NCBI GenBank assembly: GCA_021826315.1
Contig: JAKAZZ010000010.1
Location: 1-62,009, forward strand
DNA: 62,009 nucleotides
Reading direction: 5' to 3'
From: Actinomycetes bacterium
GTDB taxonomy: Bacteria > Actinomycetota > Acidimicrobiia > Acidimicrobiales > Acidimicrobiaceae
Both the position numbers and the translations under genes were made by a program. The stretch's first letter is position 1. Every line of letters begins with the position of its first letter. This document shows, in pieces, positions 9,146-18,747 of the stretch. Under the pieces are notes generated by a model. The model worked only from the letters and a program-made list of their open reading frames with translations. It made no database searches and had not been told where the DNA came from.

Positions 9146-9871
9146 ATGGCATATAAATTCCACGGTTCCTATATTGAAGAGTTCAAGAACGTAAGCGACG
9201 CCCTGTACGATTTGGCAATTGAGTCAGGGTTGGACGCCGATGTCCCTCTCGAGGGGTGGACGATGTCGCACTTGATATCCCACTTAGCGAACGTATACCA
9301 TCGCATGAGCCTTCGTATCGGAACCACAGAACCACCTCAATTTCCTGATCAACAACACACAGGGGCCGAAGCGGTAACTCGATTTATAAACACCCGTGAT
9401 ACTTTGATCGAACGGCTATCGAGCACAGACTCCACCACTCACTGCTGGAATTGGACCGGCGCGAACCAGAATAAGCACTGGATTGAGCGCCGTATTGCTC
9501 ACGAAACAGCCATTCACCTCCTTGACGCCTTGGCATCCATCGATATTTCTAGGGCAGCTGAATATACCTTCGACGACGCATTTGCAATCGACGGTATCGA
9601 GGAGTTCCGCGAGACCTTTTTGGCGAGACTTGAACAGGACTTCAAAGGTCCTGAAGAGGACGTAACGATTCGCCTTACTGCCGATGACTCATCTTTTTCT
9701 GAGGCATTTACCATCGGTCGCAGCCATATCCATCACAGCCCACACCATACACAGGCTGACTTTGAATACACATCCTCTCCATCCAACCTCTACAAATTTG
9801 TTTGGAACAGATGGAGAAGCGACGGCGAAAACGAGGCATCAAAGCTTTGGAAGACTTACGTCACGGTCTGA
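9146..9871 (+). CDS. Maleylpyruvate isomerase-family mycothiol-dependent enzyme
   Basis: A 241-residue protein of the MDMPI/DinB-like fold (TIGR03083 type). Supporting motifs are the N-terminal EGWTMSHLISHLANVYHRM, which places a metal-ligand His in the helix bundle, and WIERRIAHETAIHLLDAL, the second family block. Members use mycothiol, the actinobacterial thiol, as cofactor or partner, and many have unknown substrates. The ATG at 9146 follows the kinase stop by 51 bases on the same strand, so it may be a trailing member of that unit. The exact reaction cannot be told from sequence. Confidence 0.8.
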   Translation: MAYKFHGSYIEEFKNVSDALYDLAIESGLDADVPLEGWTMSHLISHLANVYHRMSLRIGTTEPPQFPDQQHTGAEAVTRFINTRDTLIERLSSTDSTTHCWNWTGANQNKHWIERRIAHETAIHLLDALASIDISRAAEYTFDDAFAIDGIEEFRETFLARLEQDFKGPEEDVTIRLTADDSSFSEAFTIGRSHIHHSPHHTQADFEYTSSPSNLYKFVWNRWRSDGENEASKLWKTYVTV

Positions 9872-9994
9872 TCTAATTAGGGCAAAGGAGAGGTTTTCCC
9901 TTGACCCATCGAGGCGAGCGCTTACTTTTTGAAACGGTGCAACTCCATAGATACAGTTCAACCGACTTGGGGGAATTGACCCGGTTATAAATGC

Positions 9995-10026
9995 AAGGGG
10001 ACCTTCGAATTCGAAGGTCCCCTTTT
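9995..10026 (+). terminator. Strong rho-independent terminator
   Basis: A 13-bp perfect stem with no unpaired loop in simple notation (GGGGACCTTCGAA and its exact complement, 9997-10022) followed by TTTTCT. It lies between convergent genes and ends the plus-strand unit that includes the mycothiol enzyme gene. Confidence 0.85.
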
Positions 10027-10049
10027 CTAAATAAGCGAAGTCAAATTTA

Positions 10050-10080
10050 CTAGGTGACTCCTTTGTCAAGGAGTGCCTAG
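10050..10080 (-). terminator. Hairpin after sufB
   Basis: CTAGG and ACTCCTT arms pair with AAGGAGT and CCTAG around a 4-base loop, starting six bases after the sufB stop on the minus strand. The downstream tract (TAAATTTGACTT) is only moderately T-rich, so the call is less sure than for the neighbouring plus-strand terminator. Confidence 0.55.
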
Positions 10081-10086
10081 CGGCTA

Positions 10087-11487
10087 CTAACCGATAGAGC
10101 CATCCATCTGGAGTTCAATAAGTCGAGACCACTCGACCGCGTACTCCATTGGAAGCGTCCTTGTCACAGGCTCAATGAAGCCATTCACAATCAAGCTCAT
10201 CGCCGCTGCCTCTGTCAAACCACGGCTCATAAGATAGAACAGCTGGTCGTCACCGATCTTCGAGACCGTAGCCTCGTGACCAATCTGTGCATTCTCTTCG
10301 CCGACTTCCATATATGGCTTGGTCTCAGAGATCGAGTAGTCGTCAAGAAGCAGTGCATCGCATCGAACGAAGCTCTTTGAGCCGTAGGCTCCTTCGTCGA
10401 CGTGTACTAGGCCTCGATAGGTCGTCTTTCCACCATCTTTTGAAATCGACTTAGAGACAATCGTTGAAGTCGTCTCTGGAGCAGCATGGACCATCTTGGC
10501 GCCAGCATCCTGGTGCTGTCCTGCACCCGCATAAGCCACCGATAGAACCTCGCCTGTCGCCTTTGGTCCCATCAAATAGACCGCTGGGTACTTCATGGTC
10601 AACTTGGAACCGATATTGCCATCGATCCACTCAACTCGCGCCTCGGTCTCAGCAACAGCTCGCTTGGTCACGAGGTTATAGACGTTGTTAGACCAGTTTT
10701 GAATTGTAGTGTACGTGATACGAGCACTTGGCTTGGCGATGAGTTCAACTACCGCCGAGTGCAAAGAGTCAGTTGTGTAAACGGGGGCCGAACAACCTTC
10801 AATGTAATGAATCTTGGAGCCCTCATCAGCGATGATCAAAGTTCTCTCGAATTGACCCATATTCTCGGCATTGATTCGGAAGTAGGCCTGAAGAGGCATA
10901 TCCACCTCGACTCCAGGTGGGACGTAGATGAATGATCCACCCGACCATACAGCCGAATTCAGCGCCGCAAACTTGTTATCGTTCGGAGGGATTATCGTAC
11001 CGAAGTACTGTTGTACCAACTCTGGATATTCACGAACCGCAGTATCCATGTCACAGAAGATGACGCCGACCGCTTCGAGGTCTTCACGATTTCTGTGATA
11101 GACGACCTCGGACTCGTATTGGGCGGTAACTCCAGCTAGATACTTGCGTTCTGCCTCTGGAATTCCAAGCTTCTCATAGGTTGCCTTCACTGACTCCGGA
11201 AGCTGATCCCACGACGAAACCTGCTTCTCGGTTGGCTTTATGTAGTAGTAGATATCGTTGAAGTCGATATCTGGCATATTGACGGAGAACCATGGAAGCA
11301 TAGGCTTCTTCTCGAAGTTACTAAGCGCCTTCAAGCGAAATTGGCGCATCCAATCTGGCTCGCTCTTCATCCAAGACATCTCTTCTACGATCTCTTGATT
11401 GATACCCTTTTTTGGCTTGAAGACGTAGTCTTCCTTATCCGCCCAACCTAGTTTGTACTTTCCGAGGTCAAGATCGACTGCACTCAT
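10087..11487 (-). CDS. sufB: SufB, SUF Fe-S scaffold protein
   Basis: A 466-residue SufB of normal length. Diagnostic stretches are the N-terminal [14 protein letters not shown], the core [19 protein letters not shown], the region [20 protein letters not shown] containing a conserved cysteine, and the C-terminal [30 protein letters not shown]. In the SufBC2D complex SufB is where the nascent cluster forms. ATG 11487 has GGGGAG upstream. It is a single-gene unit on the minus strand with its own terminator, 7 kb from sufD and sufC, whereas most bacteria keep these genes together. Confidence 0.96.
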   Translation of the reverse strand: MSAVDLDLGKYKLGWADKEDYVFKPKKGINQEIVEEMSWMKSEPDWMRQFRLKALSNFEKKPMLPWFSVNMPDIDFNDIYYYIKPTEKQVSSWDQLPESVKATYEKLGIPEAERKYLAGVTAQYESEVVYHRNREDLEAVGVIFCDMDTAVREYPELVQQYFGTIIPPNDNKFAALNSAVWSGGSFIYVPPGVEVDMPLQAYFRINAENMGQFERTLIIADEGSKIHYIEGCSAPVYTTDSLHSAVVELIAKPSARITYTTIQNWSNNVYNLVTKRAVAETEARVEWIDGNIGSKLTMKYPAVYLMGPKATGEVLSVAYAGAGQHQDAGAKMVHAAPETTSTIVSKSISKDGGKTTYRGLVHVDEGAYGSKSFVRCDALLLDDYSISETKPYMEVGEENAQIGHEATVSKIGDDQLFYLMSRGLTEAAAMSLIVNGFIEPVTRTLPMEYAVEWSRLIELQMDGSIG

Positions 11488-11511
11488 AGCTAGCTCCCCG
11501 ATGGCCTACAA

Positions 11512-11529
11512 AGTGTGCAACAGCACACT
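11512..11529. promoter_or_regulatory. Inverted repeat in the sufB leader
   Basis: AGTGTGC-AACA-GCACACT, a perfect 7-bp inverted repeat 25 bases upstream of the sufB start. On the minus strand a TATAAG element lies about 20 bases further upstream, so the repeat falls near the likely transcription start. It could be an operator or a leader hairpin. It does not resemble the repeat upstream of sufD. Confidence 0.45.
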
Positions 11530-11690
11530 GATACATCTACTTATAACACTAATGGATCATCTTCATTTCTACTATCTAGATAGGAGAAATACCCCTCTGC
11601 TGAGGGCTGAGCTCAACGAAGATAATCTCAATGCCGACATTGCGCTCGTCATCGCAAAGGTAAGTCACCAAATCATCTAATGTCTATGTT

Positions 11691-13787
11691 GTGTCTTTAG
11701 CAAACAAAATCTTCAAATCCCTAACTGCACCCCAACCACCCAAGCAAGTACCTACGGTATTGATGGGACTTGGCTTCGATCGTATCGATAACTACTACTG
11801 GATAAAGGACGACAAGGACCCAGACTCTTTTGCCTATATCGAAGCGGAGAATGGCCACGCAAAGGCGTTCTTTGACCAGATCGAACCTATTAAAGAGACC
11901 TTCTACAACGAATTTATCTCGCGCATAAAACTCGATGATCAGTCGGTTCCATTTCTGCGACGTCACTACTACTACTTCAACTCATCAGAGAAAGAAGATC
12001 AGTATGATAAGCACTACCGCTACAGCGCTTCCCTCGGAGTTGACGGGCAAAAAGATCGAGGCAACTGGAGCCAAATCCTCAACGAAAACGAGCTAGCCGC
12101 CGACTACCCCTACTTTGCCCTTGGATCTAGCTGTCTCTCAGACGATGAGGAGATCATTGCATATGCTGTAGATACAGCCGGCAATGAGCTTTTTCGCGTC
12201 TTTATCAAGGACCTAAAGTCAGAGGCCACCTACGAGGTACCCGTCTCAAACGCTACGTACGGCCTTGAATTCAACCGCGATGCCACAAAACTCTTTTGGG
12301 TTGAAGCCGATGACGCCAATCGACCGTTCAAGATAAACGTCACTGACCTAACCAAGGCCGATTTTCCAACCTCGACGATCTTCGAGGAAAATGACGAGGC
12401 ATTCGGTGTCGGAATGGGAAAGACCAAGGATTACCGCCATGTAGTCGTCGAGTCTTCCTCGACAACTTCAACCGAGATCAGATATATCGACCTCGAAGAT
12501 GAGCAGCTCGAAATCAAACTCTTTCACCCTCGTACTCCGGGTCTTGAGGTATCGATTGAGATAATTGGCGATACCTGTTACCTCCTTACTAACCACAAGA
12601 GCATCGACTTTTCCGTGGCGATAACTACTTTGGATAAACCTGAGGTAGAAAACTGGCGAGACTTCTACTTCCGCGAAGGGGTAAAGGTTGACTCCTTTGA
12701 GCTATTCGCCGATTATCTAGCGATCGATGAGCGCCGCAATGGATTTTCGAGAATACGGATTGTAGATCTGAAAAATAACAACGAGTATGAACTCGAGGCA
12801 CCAGACGAGGCATCCACCTTCTCTGTGGCCCCTAATCTCACCTTTGACTCAAACACCATGAGATACGGGTACTCCTCAATGACGACCCCTTCACAACTCT
12901 TTGAGATGGACTTGACTACGGGCGAGAAGAAGCTTCTAAAACAGTCAGAGGTTCTGGGAGACTTCGATATATCTTCGCTGCGCTCAGAGGTCATGTATAT
13001 TACGGCAAGAGACGGCGTAACGGTACCGGTATCTATCGTCTATCAAGGTGAGCGTCCAAATGGGGCCCCACTTCTTCTCTATGGCTATGGCTCATATGAG
13101 CACTCAACCGATCCACGATTTTCCATTTTGAGACTTTCTCTTCTCGAAAGGGGCGTCACCTTTGCAGTGGCCCACATTCGTGGGGGTGGCGAAATGGGGC
13201 GTCAATGGTACTTAGACGGCAAATTCACAAAGAAGCACAATACCTTCAATGACTTCGTAGATGCAGCTAATGCACTCGCTAACGACGGGATTACGGAGCG
13301 GGGCAAGATCACGATCATGGGTGGAAGTGCCGGTGGAATGCTGGTAGGAGCAGCAGTCAACCAAGCTCCCGACCTCTTCAATGCAGTAGTAGCAGAAGTC
13401 CCATTCGTTGACTGTCTCACGACGATCTCTGACCCATCTCTCCCGCTAACTGTACCCGAATGGGAGGAGTGGGGAAATCCACTCGAGGATCTAGATATCT
13501 TCAATGAGATGGCGGGCTACTCCCCCTATGACAATGTCCGAGCAGGGACAAAGTATCCTCCGCTCTTCATTACCTCTGGATTGAGCGACCCAAGGGTATC
13601 TTACGTTGAACCAACGAAGTGGGCTGCAAAGCTACGGGAGGTTACTCCCGACCCTGAGGTTTTGCTCTGGACCGAACAGACCGCTGGCCACTTCGGAAAT
13701 TCGGGGCGATTCAACGAATTAGAGAGCGATGCGAGGACATATGCCTTCATCTACAGTTGCATAGTCGACGAAGAGCACACGATCTAA
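11691..13787 (+). CDS. ptrB: Oligopeptidase B-like S9A serine peptidase
   Basis: A 698-residue protein of the prolyl oligopeptidase family, of the length expected for oligopeptidase B. The N-terminal propeller begins DRIDNYYWIKDD, matching the family start, and the C-terminal alpha/beta-hydrolase domain carries the triad S546 (GGSAGGML), D633 (SGLSDPRV) and H667 (TAGHFG). Such enzymes cut short peptides in the cytoplasm, oligopeptidase B after basic residues. No signal peptide is seen. GTG 11691 lacks a good ribosome site, but the homologous N-terminus argues for it. Prolyl endopeptidase specificity cannot be excluded. Confidence 0.88.
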   Translation: MSLANKIFKSLTAPQPPKQVPTVLMGLGFDRIDNYYWIKDDKDPDSFAYIEAENGHAKAFFDQIEPIKETFYNEFISRIKLDDQSVPFLRRHYYYFNSSEKEDQYDKHYRYSASLGVDGQKDRGNWSQILNENELAADYPYFALGSSCLSDDEEIIAYAVDTAGNELFRVFIKDLKSEATYEVPVSNATYGLEFNRDATKLFWVEADDANRPFKINVTDLTKADFPTSTIFEENDEAFGVGMGKTKDYRHVVVESSSTTSTEIRYIDLEDEQLEIKLFHPRTPGLEVSIEIIGDTCYLLTNHKSIDFSVAITTLDKPEVENWRDFYFREGVKVDSFELFADYLAIDERRNGFSRIRIVDLKNNNEYELEAPDEASTFSVAPNLTFDSNTMRYGYSSMTTPSQLFEMDLTTGEKKLLKQSEVLGDFDISSLRSEVMYITARDGVTVPVSIVYQGERPNGAPLLLYGYGSYEHSTDPRFSILRLSLLERGVTFAVAHIRGGGEMGRQWYLDGKFTKKHNTFNDFVDAANALANDGITERGKITIMGGSAGGMLVGAAVNQAPDLFNAVVAEVPFVDCLTTISDPSLPLTVPEWEEWGNPLEDLDIFNEMAGYSPYDNVRAGTKYPPLFITSGLSDPRVSYVEPTKWAAKLREVTPDPEVLLWTEQTAGHFGNSGRFNELESDARTYAFIYSCIVDEEHTI

Positions 13788-13797
13788 GGAAAACAAA

Positions 13798-13836
13798 AGG
13801 CACCGTAGTCTGCCAAAAGTAGACTCTACGGTGCCT
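13798..13836. terminator. Bidirectional terminator between ptrB and the RodZ-C-like gene
   Basis: AGGCACCGTAG pairs perfectly with CTACGGTGCCT, with an inner TCT/AGA extension, 10 bases after the ptrB stop. On the minus strand it is followed by TTTGTTTTCC, so it mainly serves the minus-strand genes that end at 13968. Confidence 0.75.
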
Positions 13837-13967
13837 AAAAAGTACTGCTTGAGAGACTGATCGACTTCGCTTCGATACCCTGAGGCCGTGCAAATCTCAA
13901 ACTTTGCAAAACTTCCGTTGACACGCGCTCGCGTAGGTCACAATCGATGCAGATATCGCAAATGGCG

Positions 13968-14999
13968 TTATATCGATGAACCAGCGGTAGGGACGAATTG
14001 GAAATTATATGGTCCCGGTGATGCCGTGAAGTGCACAGGCACACCGTTAATCGTCAGTGCCACCACACCAGAGTTTCCCGCCCTAACCCACAGTGGACCT
14101 GTTACCTGGAAGGTGTGGGTCTGCCCTTGAGAAAGAGTTCCATCCCAGCTTATAGGTGCTCCCGCTGCGGTCGACTGAGCAACCCAGCACGCACCCGAAT
14201 TTACTGTTATGACGACTGTATAGGCAGCAGTAGGGGCAGCAAAGCTGGCGCCTGAGGCGTCAGAGGAGGTCGGCGAGAGAAACTGTGGAACCGCAGTCGT
14301 GGTCGTAGATGCCGTGGTCGCCTTCTTGGCAACTGTAGTTGGGGGCGTCGTTGTTGAGGTAACCTTCGAGCCACTCGAAGCGAGGTTTGGCAGGAGAATA
14401 ATGGTCACAATTACGATGATCACAAGTGCAGCTGAGCCTGCTACTAGAGGCGAGCCTAGAGACCCGACGCGACTCTTGCCTATGGGGCGTACTGGCCTAC
14501 GACTTCTATCGCCCTTACTTGGAACTTCGTCGAGTGCCGGATCTTCGTCGTCGAATATCAAGCTAGGAGCAGTAGCCACTCGAGCAGCTTTTTGAAGGAC
14601 CTCACGGAAGACGCTTGATCCCTCCTCGACTCTAGTTACCTCTTCAACGCTAGTTACCTCTTCAACTGGCAACTTTATGTCTTCAAATTCGTTGCGAGCT
14701 ATGCGCGCAGACATGTTGGAAGAGATCCGAACTGGGCCATCATACGTTGGACGCTGGGGAACCTCGGTCTCTTCCGAGGGAGGTAAATCGTCGCCCTTGC
14801 GCAGACGAATATGAGGCGATGGTTCTACCTTATGCACGCCAAGATCTTCGCTTCGCTCACTTGCTACGCGATCGATAACCTTCATGACCTGACTGTATCG
14901 GGATATAGATCGCTTCTCGCGCGAGTAACTTGACGCAATTATCGATGCTATGAATGTGACCGCTCCAAGGATACCAAAGAGCAGCAGAAGTTGTTTCAC
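13968..14999 (-). CDS. Membrane protein with RodZ C-terminal-like (DUF4115) domain
   Basis: A 343-residue protein with two hydrophobic helices: one at the very N-terminus (LLLLFGILGAVTFIASIIA) and one near residues 185-205 (SAALVIIVIVTIILLPNL). Between them is a charged region; after the second helix comes a Thr-rich linker and a C-terminal domain with SGACWVAQS, WDGTLSQGQTHTF and LWVRAGNSGVVALTINGVPV. That pattern matches the extracytoplasmic domain of RodZ. The helix-turn-helix of true RodZ is missing. The GTG start has GGGAG upstream. It is probably an envelope protein linked to cell shape or wall synthesis, but this is inferred. Confidence 0.72.
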   Translation of the reverse strand: MKQLLLLFGILGAVTFIASIIASSYSREKRSISRYSQVMKVIDRVASERSEDLGVHKVEPSPHIRLRKGDDLPPSEETEVPQRPTYDGPVRISSNMSARIARNEFEDIKLPVEEVTSVEEVTRVEEGSSVFREVLQKAARVATAPSLIFDDEDPALDEVPSKGDRSRRPVRPIGKSRVGSLGSPLVAGSAALVIIVIVTIILLPNLASSGSKVTSTTTPPTTVAKKATTASTTTTAVPQFLSPTSSDASGASFAAPTAAYTVVITVNSGACWVAQSTAAGAPISWDGTLSQGQTHTFQVTGPLWVRAGNSGVVALTINGVPVHFTASPGPYNFQFVPTAGSSI

Positions 15000-15098
15000 G
15001 CCATCTCCCGACGTATAAGTGCCATTGGCCTTTATCTACAATGCTATTTTACTTATTAAATCGTAGAAATAGATTAAAGCTAGCCAATCGAGGAGAAA

Positions 15099-16862
15099 TT
15101 AACCTTCGCGCAGATCGAGAACCTCCGCTCCTTCAGCCGGGAGCAGGCGATAAAGCTGGTCCCTTGAAAGCTCTTCATGTAATAAAAGTTCGTCCACAAC
15201 CCTCGATACAAGGTCTCGATGCATCTTTATGGTTGAAACTGCCTCTTGATAGAGGCGTTCTAGAAGGTCTTCGAGAATCTCACGCGCCTTGGGGTCACCC
15301 AACACCTTTGCTGGATCGTCACCCCGAGCTGTTCCAAGCGAAAAGTAAAGCCCTTCCATCCCATAGAGGCCTACACAGCGCGATCCAATCTTTGTTGCTG
15401 CAATCAAATCGCCAGAGGCTCCAGAGCTTGCCTCTCCAAGGAGGACCTCTTCTGCTACCATTCCACCGAACGATATCTTGATCATCGCATGAAGTTCACT
15501 TCGAGTCTCGAGGAACGACTCTTCATTGCTATCGTGAACGGTGGCACCTAGGGCGCCGCCCCGCTTAAGGATAGAAACCATCTCCACCGAGCGGTTCTTT
15601 CCACAGGCCCATGCCATAATGGTGTGACCGGCCTCATGGGTAGCAATTGCTAAGCGCTGCGAGGGCGGGTAGGGCTCTTTTCTTGCAACCCCGATAGACA
15701 CCGTCAAAAGCGACTCTTCTATGTCGGAGTATTCCATCATCGAGCGACCAAAGCGCGTAGCGATGATCAGGGCTTCATCAAATAGGCGCTCCAACATCGC
15801 CGGAGAGTATCCCGTAGTCTTAGCAGCGATACGCTCGCGGTTGATGGTCTCGTCTAAATCGACGTGGTGGTTACGGCTAGAGAGGAAGTAACCAATGAGG
15901 TCGAGGCGCTCTTTTCTACTGGGAAGTCCAAAGGCAACTACTCGATCGAATCGACCAGGACGCAATAGAGCCGGGTCTAGATCATTGACACGATTAGTAG
16001 CGGCGACGATAAGCACGTTAGGTGCCAGCAGCGACTCCTTACGCTTCAAAAACGAAAGGAGCGGTAGCCTAGAGATATTGCTCCTGAAACGTTCACCCTT
16101 TGAAGGAATCTCAAAGCTTTGCATCTGAACCAAAAGTTCAGAGACTACTCCGGTGACGCCCTCTCCCCCTTGGCCACCCATTCCCGAGCGCGCCGCGCCG
16201 ATGGCGTCAAATTCATCTATGAAGCCGATGGAGCCACCATACTTGCGTGCTAGCGAGCGAAGCGCTTTGAAGTAGGCCCTTACCTTTCGGTTCGACTGTC
16301 CGTAGTACATCGCTTGAAAGGATGAAGCAGAGGCGTAGAGGAAAGGGACATCGGCCTCTTTGGCCATCGCCTTGGCCATCATTGTCTTTCCGGTGCCCGG
16401 AGGCCCCTCGAAGAGCACTCCCCTTCGTACTTGGCCACCCATCTCGCTGGCAAATCGGTCGCGATAGACAAATAGGTCCAAAGTGCGCTTGATATCTGCC
16501 ACCTCTGGCGCTAGCCCCTTGATCGAAGCGAAGTTAATGTTTATATCCCGCGGATCGTATCGAACGTGGGGAGACCTTCCCATCGCAAGAGTCGGAACAA
16601 CCATTACCACAAGCAAAACCAAAATTAGCAAAGACGGGGCAAAGTAGGGTGAGGAGCCGACCGAGAGGTGTGGCAGTATGTCAGTCCCCGTCACCGTGAA
16701 TATTACAGCTCGTGCTACGAAGTAGGCCATGAGAGGAGTGAGAGTCACTGTCATCAAGACCGACCTTCGTCTCCTCCATCTACGCCGAGCTAATTCTACG
16801 TCCGTCGGAGGCTCAAAAAATGCGACCTCTAAATTTCCAACACTCTCAGTTGCAATACCCAT
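15099..16862 (-). CDS. FtsH-like membrane AAA ATPase/zinc protease
   Basis: A 587-residue protein with two N-terminal transmembrane helices (about 34-55 and 75-98), an AAA domain with Walker A GPPGTGKT near residue 153, Walker B IGFIDEFDAIG and the second region of homology ATNRVNDLDPALLRPGRFDR, then an M41 peptidase domain with the zinc motif HEAGH near residue 407. FtsH degrades membrane and regulatory proteins. This copy diverges from standard FtsH: the pore motif reads YYG, and the AAA domain has an insertion before ATNR. It is probably an additional paralog. No ribosome site is visible; a TATATT box six bases upstream hints at leaderless transcription. Confidence 0.85.
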   Translation of the reverse strand: MGIATESVGNLEVAFFEPPTDVELARRRWRRRRSVLMTVTLTPLMAYFVARAVIFTVTGTDILPHLSVGSSPYFAPSLLILVLLVVMVVPTLAMGRSPHVRYDPRDININFASIKGLAPEVADIKRTLDLFVYRDRFASEMGGQVRRGVLFEGPPGTGKTMMAKAMAKEADVPFLYASASSFQAMYYGQSNRKVRAYFKALRSLARKYGGSIGFIDEFDAIGAARSGMGGQGGEGVTGVVSELLVQMQSFEIPSKGERFRSNISRLPLLSFLKRKESLLAPNVLIVAATNRVNDLDPALLRPGRFDRVVAFGLPSRKERLDLIGYFLSSRNHHVDLDETINRERIAAKTTGYSPAMLERLFDEALIIATRFGRSMMEYSDIEESLLTVSIGVARKEPYPPSQRLAIATHEAGHTIMAWACGKNRSVEMVSILKRGGALGATVHDSNEESFLETRSELHAMIKISFGGMVAEEVLLGEASSGASGDLIAATKIGSRCVGLYGMEGLYFSLGTARGDDPAKVLGDPKAREILEDLLERLYQEAVSTIKMHRDLVSRVVDELLLHEELSRDQLYRLLPAEGAEVLDLREG

Positions 16863-16878
16863 ATGTAAATATAACGTA

Positions 16879-16891
16879 CCACTTTAAGTGG
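16879..16891. promoter_or_regulatory. Palindrome upstream of the FtsH-like gene
   Basis: CCACTT-T-AAGTGG, a perfect 6-bp inverted repeat with a single central base, 17 bases upstream of the ATG on the minus strand and just upstream of a TATATT box. The position suits a repressor or activator site. Nothing in the window identifies the regulator. Confidence 0.3.
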
Positions 16892-16946
16892 AAATTTAGC
16901 AACAATTTTCACAAATATCAGAAAACTTCGAACGCAGAACGTGAAA

Positions 16947-17498
16947 TCACGTACGGAGCGTGGCTCTTGGCCTAATTTGATCAGGGATATCCTTACGCAT
17001 TGGATTTGTTAGATCTCGATTCGAGACCACAGGATCAACCACTCCCCAATCAGCTCCGATCTCTGGATCGTTGAAGAGGACACCCAATTCGTCACTTGGG
17101 TTGTAGTATCCATCGACTAGGTAGGTAAGTGTCATATCCGTAATCGCTGCAAAGCCGTGGGCCACGCCAGGTGGGATGAAGAGGCCAACTGGATTTTTCT
17201 CCCCTATCTCGATCGAAAGGGTACTTCCTTCAGTTGGCGAACCGACCCTTAGATCGTGGAGAACGACCTTCGCACGGCCAAACGGCACATACCAGTAGTC
17301 AGCTTGATGAAGGTGATAGTGAAGGCCAACCAAGCTATTTGCAATCTTGTCAGAGCGCGAACCTTGTACCATCTCCCGCCCAAGGGGAAACCAGCTCCTG
17401 CGATAAGTCTCTGTAAACCTACCTCTGTCATCGCCATGGCTTACTGGTTCGATGACGATTACGTCATTAATCTGCTCGGACGGATTGACTAAAGGCAA
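16947..17498 (-). CDS. rmlC: dTDP-4-dehydrorhamnose 3,5-epimerase-like protein
   Basis: A 183-residue cupin of the RmlC family. Key stretches are HGDDRGRFTETYRRSWFP at the N-terminus, VGLHYHLHQADYW with the catalytic His, and FIPPGVAHGFAAITDMTLTYLVDGYYNPSDE. RmlC epimerises C3 and C5 of dTDP-4-keto-6-deoxyglucose, a step towards dTDP-L-rhamnose for cell-surface polysaccharides. TTG 17498 has GGGAG nearby. None of rmlA, rmlB or rmlD lies in the window, so the gene stands apart from its pathway; another dTDP-sugar epimerase role is possible. Confidence 0.85.
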   Translation of the reverse strand: MPLVNPSEQINDVIVIEPVSHGDDRGRFTETYRRSWFPLGREMVQGSRSDKIANSLVGLHYHLHQADYWYVPFGRAKVVLHDLRVGSPTEGSTLSIEIGEKNPVGLFIPPGVAHGFAAITDMTLTYLVDGYYNPSDELGVLFNDPEIGADWGVVDPVVSNRDLTNPMRKDIPDQIRPRATLRT

Positions 17499-17749
17499 AG
17501 TCCACTCCCTAATTTACTCTACGATAAAGGCGATATCGCAAAGATATCCCTCGATGATCCTAGCGAATAAGCCGCGATGCGACCTTCAATTTGAGGTAAC
17601 TGGGTAGAGCCACCGGCATCCAAAATCTGTTTGATAGCAACCAGGCAAGGTTGCGAATTTAGCTGGGCGTATTTCGGGTCGAAGAAATGCAGCCTCAGAC
17701 AGAGATGAGGTGACAATCCCCTAACTGCTAAAGGTAGCGCCAACTGAGG

Positions 17750-18565
17750 TTAGATGAATAGGTCTTCGCCCTGATGAGCAGCACATATCTCAAGATCCGG
17801 GTGGTTTTCCTTGAGGTGTTTTAGTTCGCGGTTTATCTCATCGTCGTTACGGGAGGGATCGTGGTGGAATAGTGCAAGTCTCTTGACCGAGCCTTGTTCT
17901 GCTAGTTCGGCTGCAAAGTCATAGGTCGAGTGGCCCCAATGGGCCTTTGTCGCAAAGTCAGATGCGTTGTACTGCGCATCATGGATGAGCAGATCGCAGC
18001 CGTCGATCATCTCTAGAACTTTCCCGCGAAGGGCCATCTCTCCATATGGCTCTTGGTGATCTGGAACATAACAGATCCTCCGTCCGCCGAGGGTCAATCG
18101 ATAGCCGAATTCGGTGTCCGTGTGCGCTACCTCAAAGGCCTCGACGCTACCACCGGACAACAGTTCGATCTCTTGGCCATCTTCGATGTAACTCTTTGAT
18201 ATATCTCCCCGAAATGCAAATGGTGATACCGGAAAGAAGGGGGGAGCAAAGAGTTGGCCCAATGGATCGCCGCCGATATTGGGTGCAAAGATACGCACCT
18301 TCGAATCGGAACGATCCATCGGATAAAAAAATGGAAGGCCCTGTAGGTGGTCAAAGTGGTAATGGCTCAGGAGAAAGTCTGCCACTACATTCCCGCTTAG
18401 CTTCTCAGCAAAGTTATTCAGACCAGAGCCGAGGTCAAAGATAGTCCAGATTGAACTTCCTACTTCGCGAACTCCAACGCACGAGGTGTCCCGGCCGTAG
18501 TCAAACGGTCCTCCACTTACGTGCCTCGAGCCTCTGGTTCCAAAGAAGTTAATTTCAAGTACCAC
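17750..18565 (-). CDS. MBL-fold metallo-hydrolase
   Basis: About 271 residues from GTG 18565, where the family sequence begins (VLEINFFGTRGS). A longer frame extends to 18721, but its first 52 residues look random and Cys-rich. The metal motif is SHYHFDHLQG, followed by further ligands in VAHTDTEFGY, VPDHQEPYG, HDAQY and FHHDPSR. The start pattern GTRGS...YGRDTSCVGV marks a bacterial group of beta-lactamase-fold hydrolases related to phosphodiesterases. The substrate is unknown. It lies 182 bases downstream of pilT on the same strand and may be co-transcribed with it. Confidence 0.82.
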   Translation of the reverse strand: MVLEINFFGTRGSRHVSGGPFDYGRDTSCVGVREVGSSIWTIFDLGSGLNNFAEKLSGNVVADFLLSHYHFDHLQGLPFFYPMDRSDSKVRIFAPNIGGDPLGQLFAPPFFPVSPFAFRGDISKSYIEDGQEIELLSGGSVEAFEVAHTDTEFGYRLTLGGRRICYVPDHQEPYGEMALRGKVLEMIDGCDLLIHDAQYNASDFATKAHWGHSTYDFAAELAEQGSVKRLALFHHDPSRNDDEINRELKHLKENHPDLEICAAHQGEDLFI

Positions 18566-18747
18566 TAGGCAAAAGATACATCGTATAAAGCGTCGATACT
18601 TACAATTCTTGGTGCAACTTCGGTCACATTTAGCATGCGCAAAGCTAAAACTCCATTTCAGCGATGGTTTATGGCGCCCGATTTTTTCAGATATCGAATG
18701 TACAACGATATCTAATTCCATAAAAAGGACTCATTATCTAGCAAGGA

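Noticed and set aside
17519..17743. 74-residue minus-strand open frame between the metallo-hydrolase and rmlC
   Set aside because: Low-complexity composition without a ribosome site; probably untranslated spacer.
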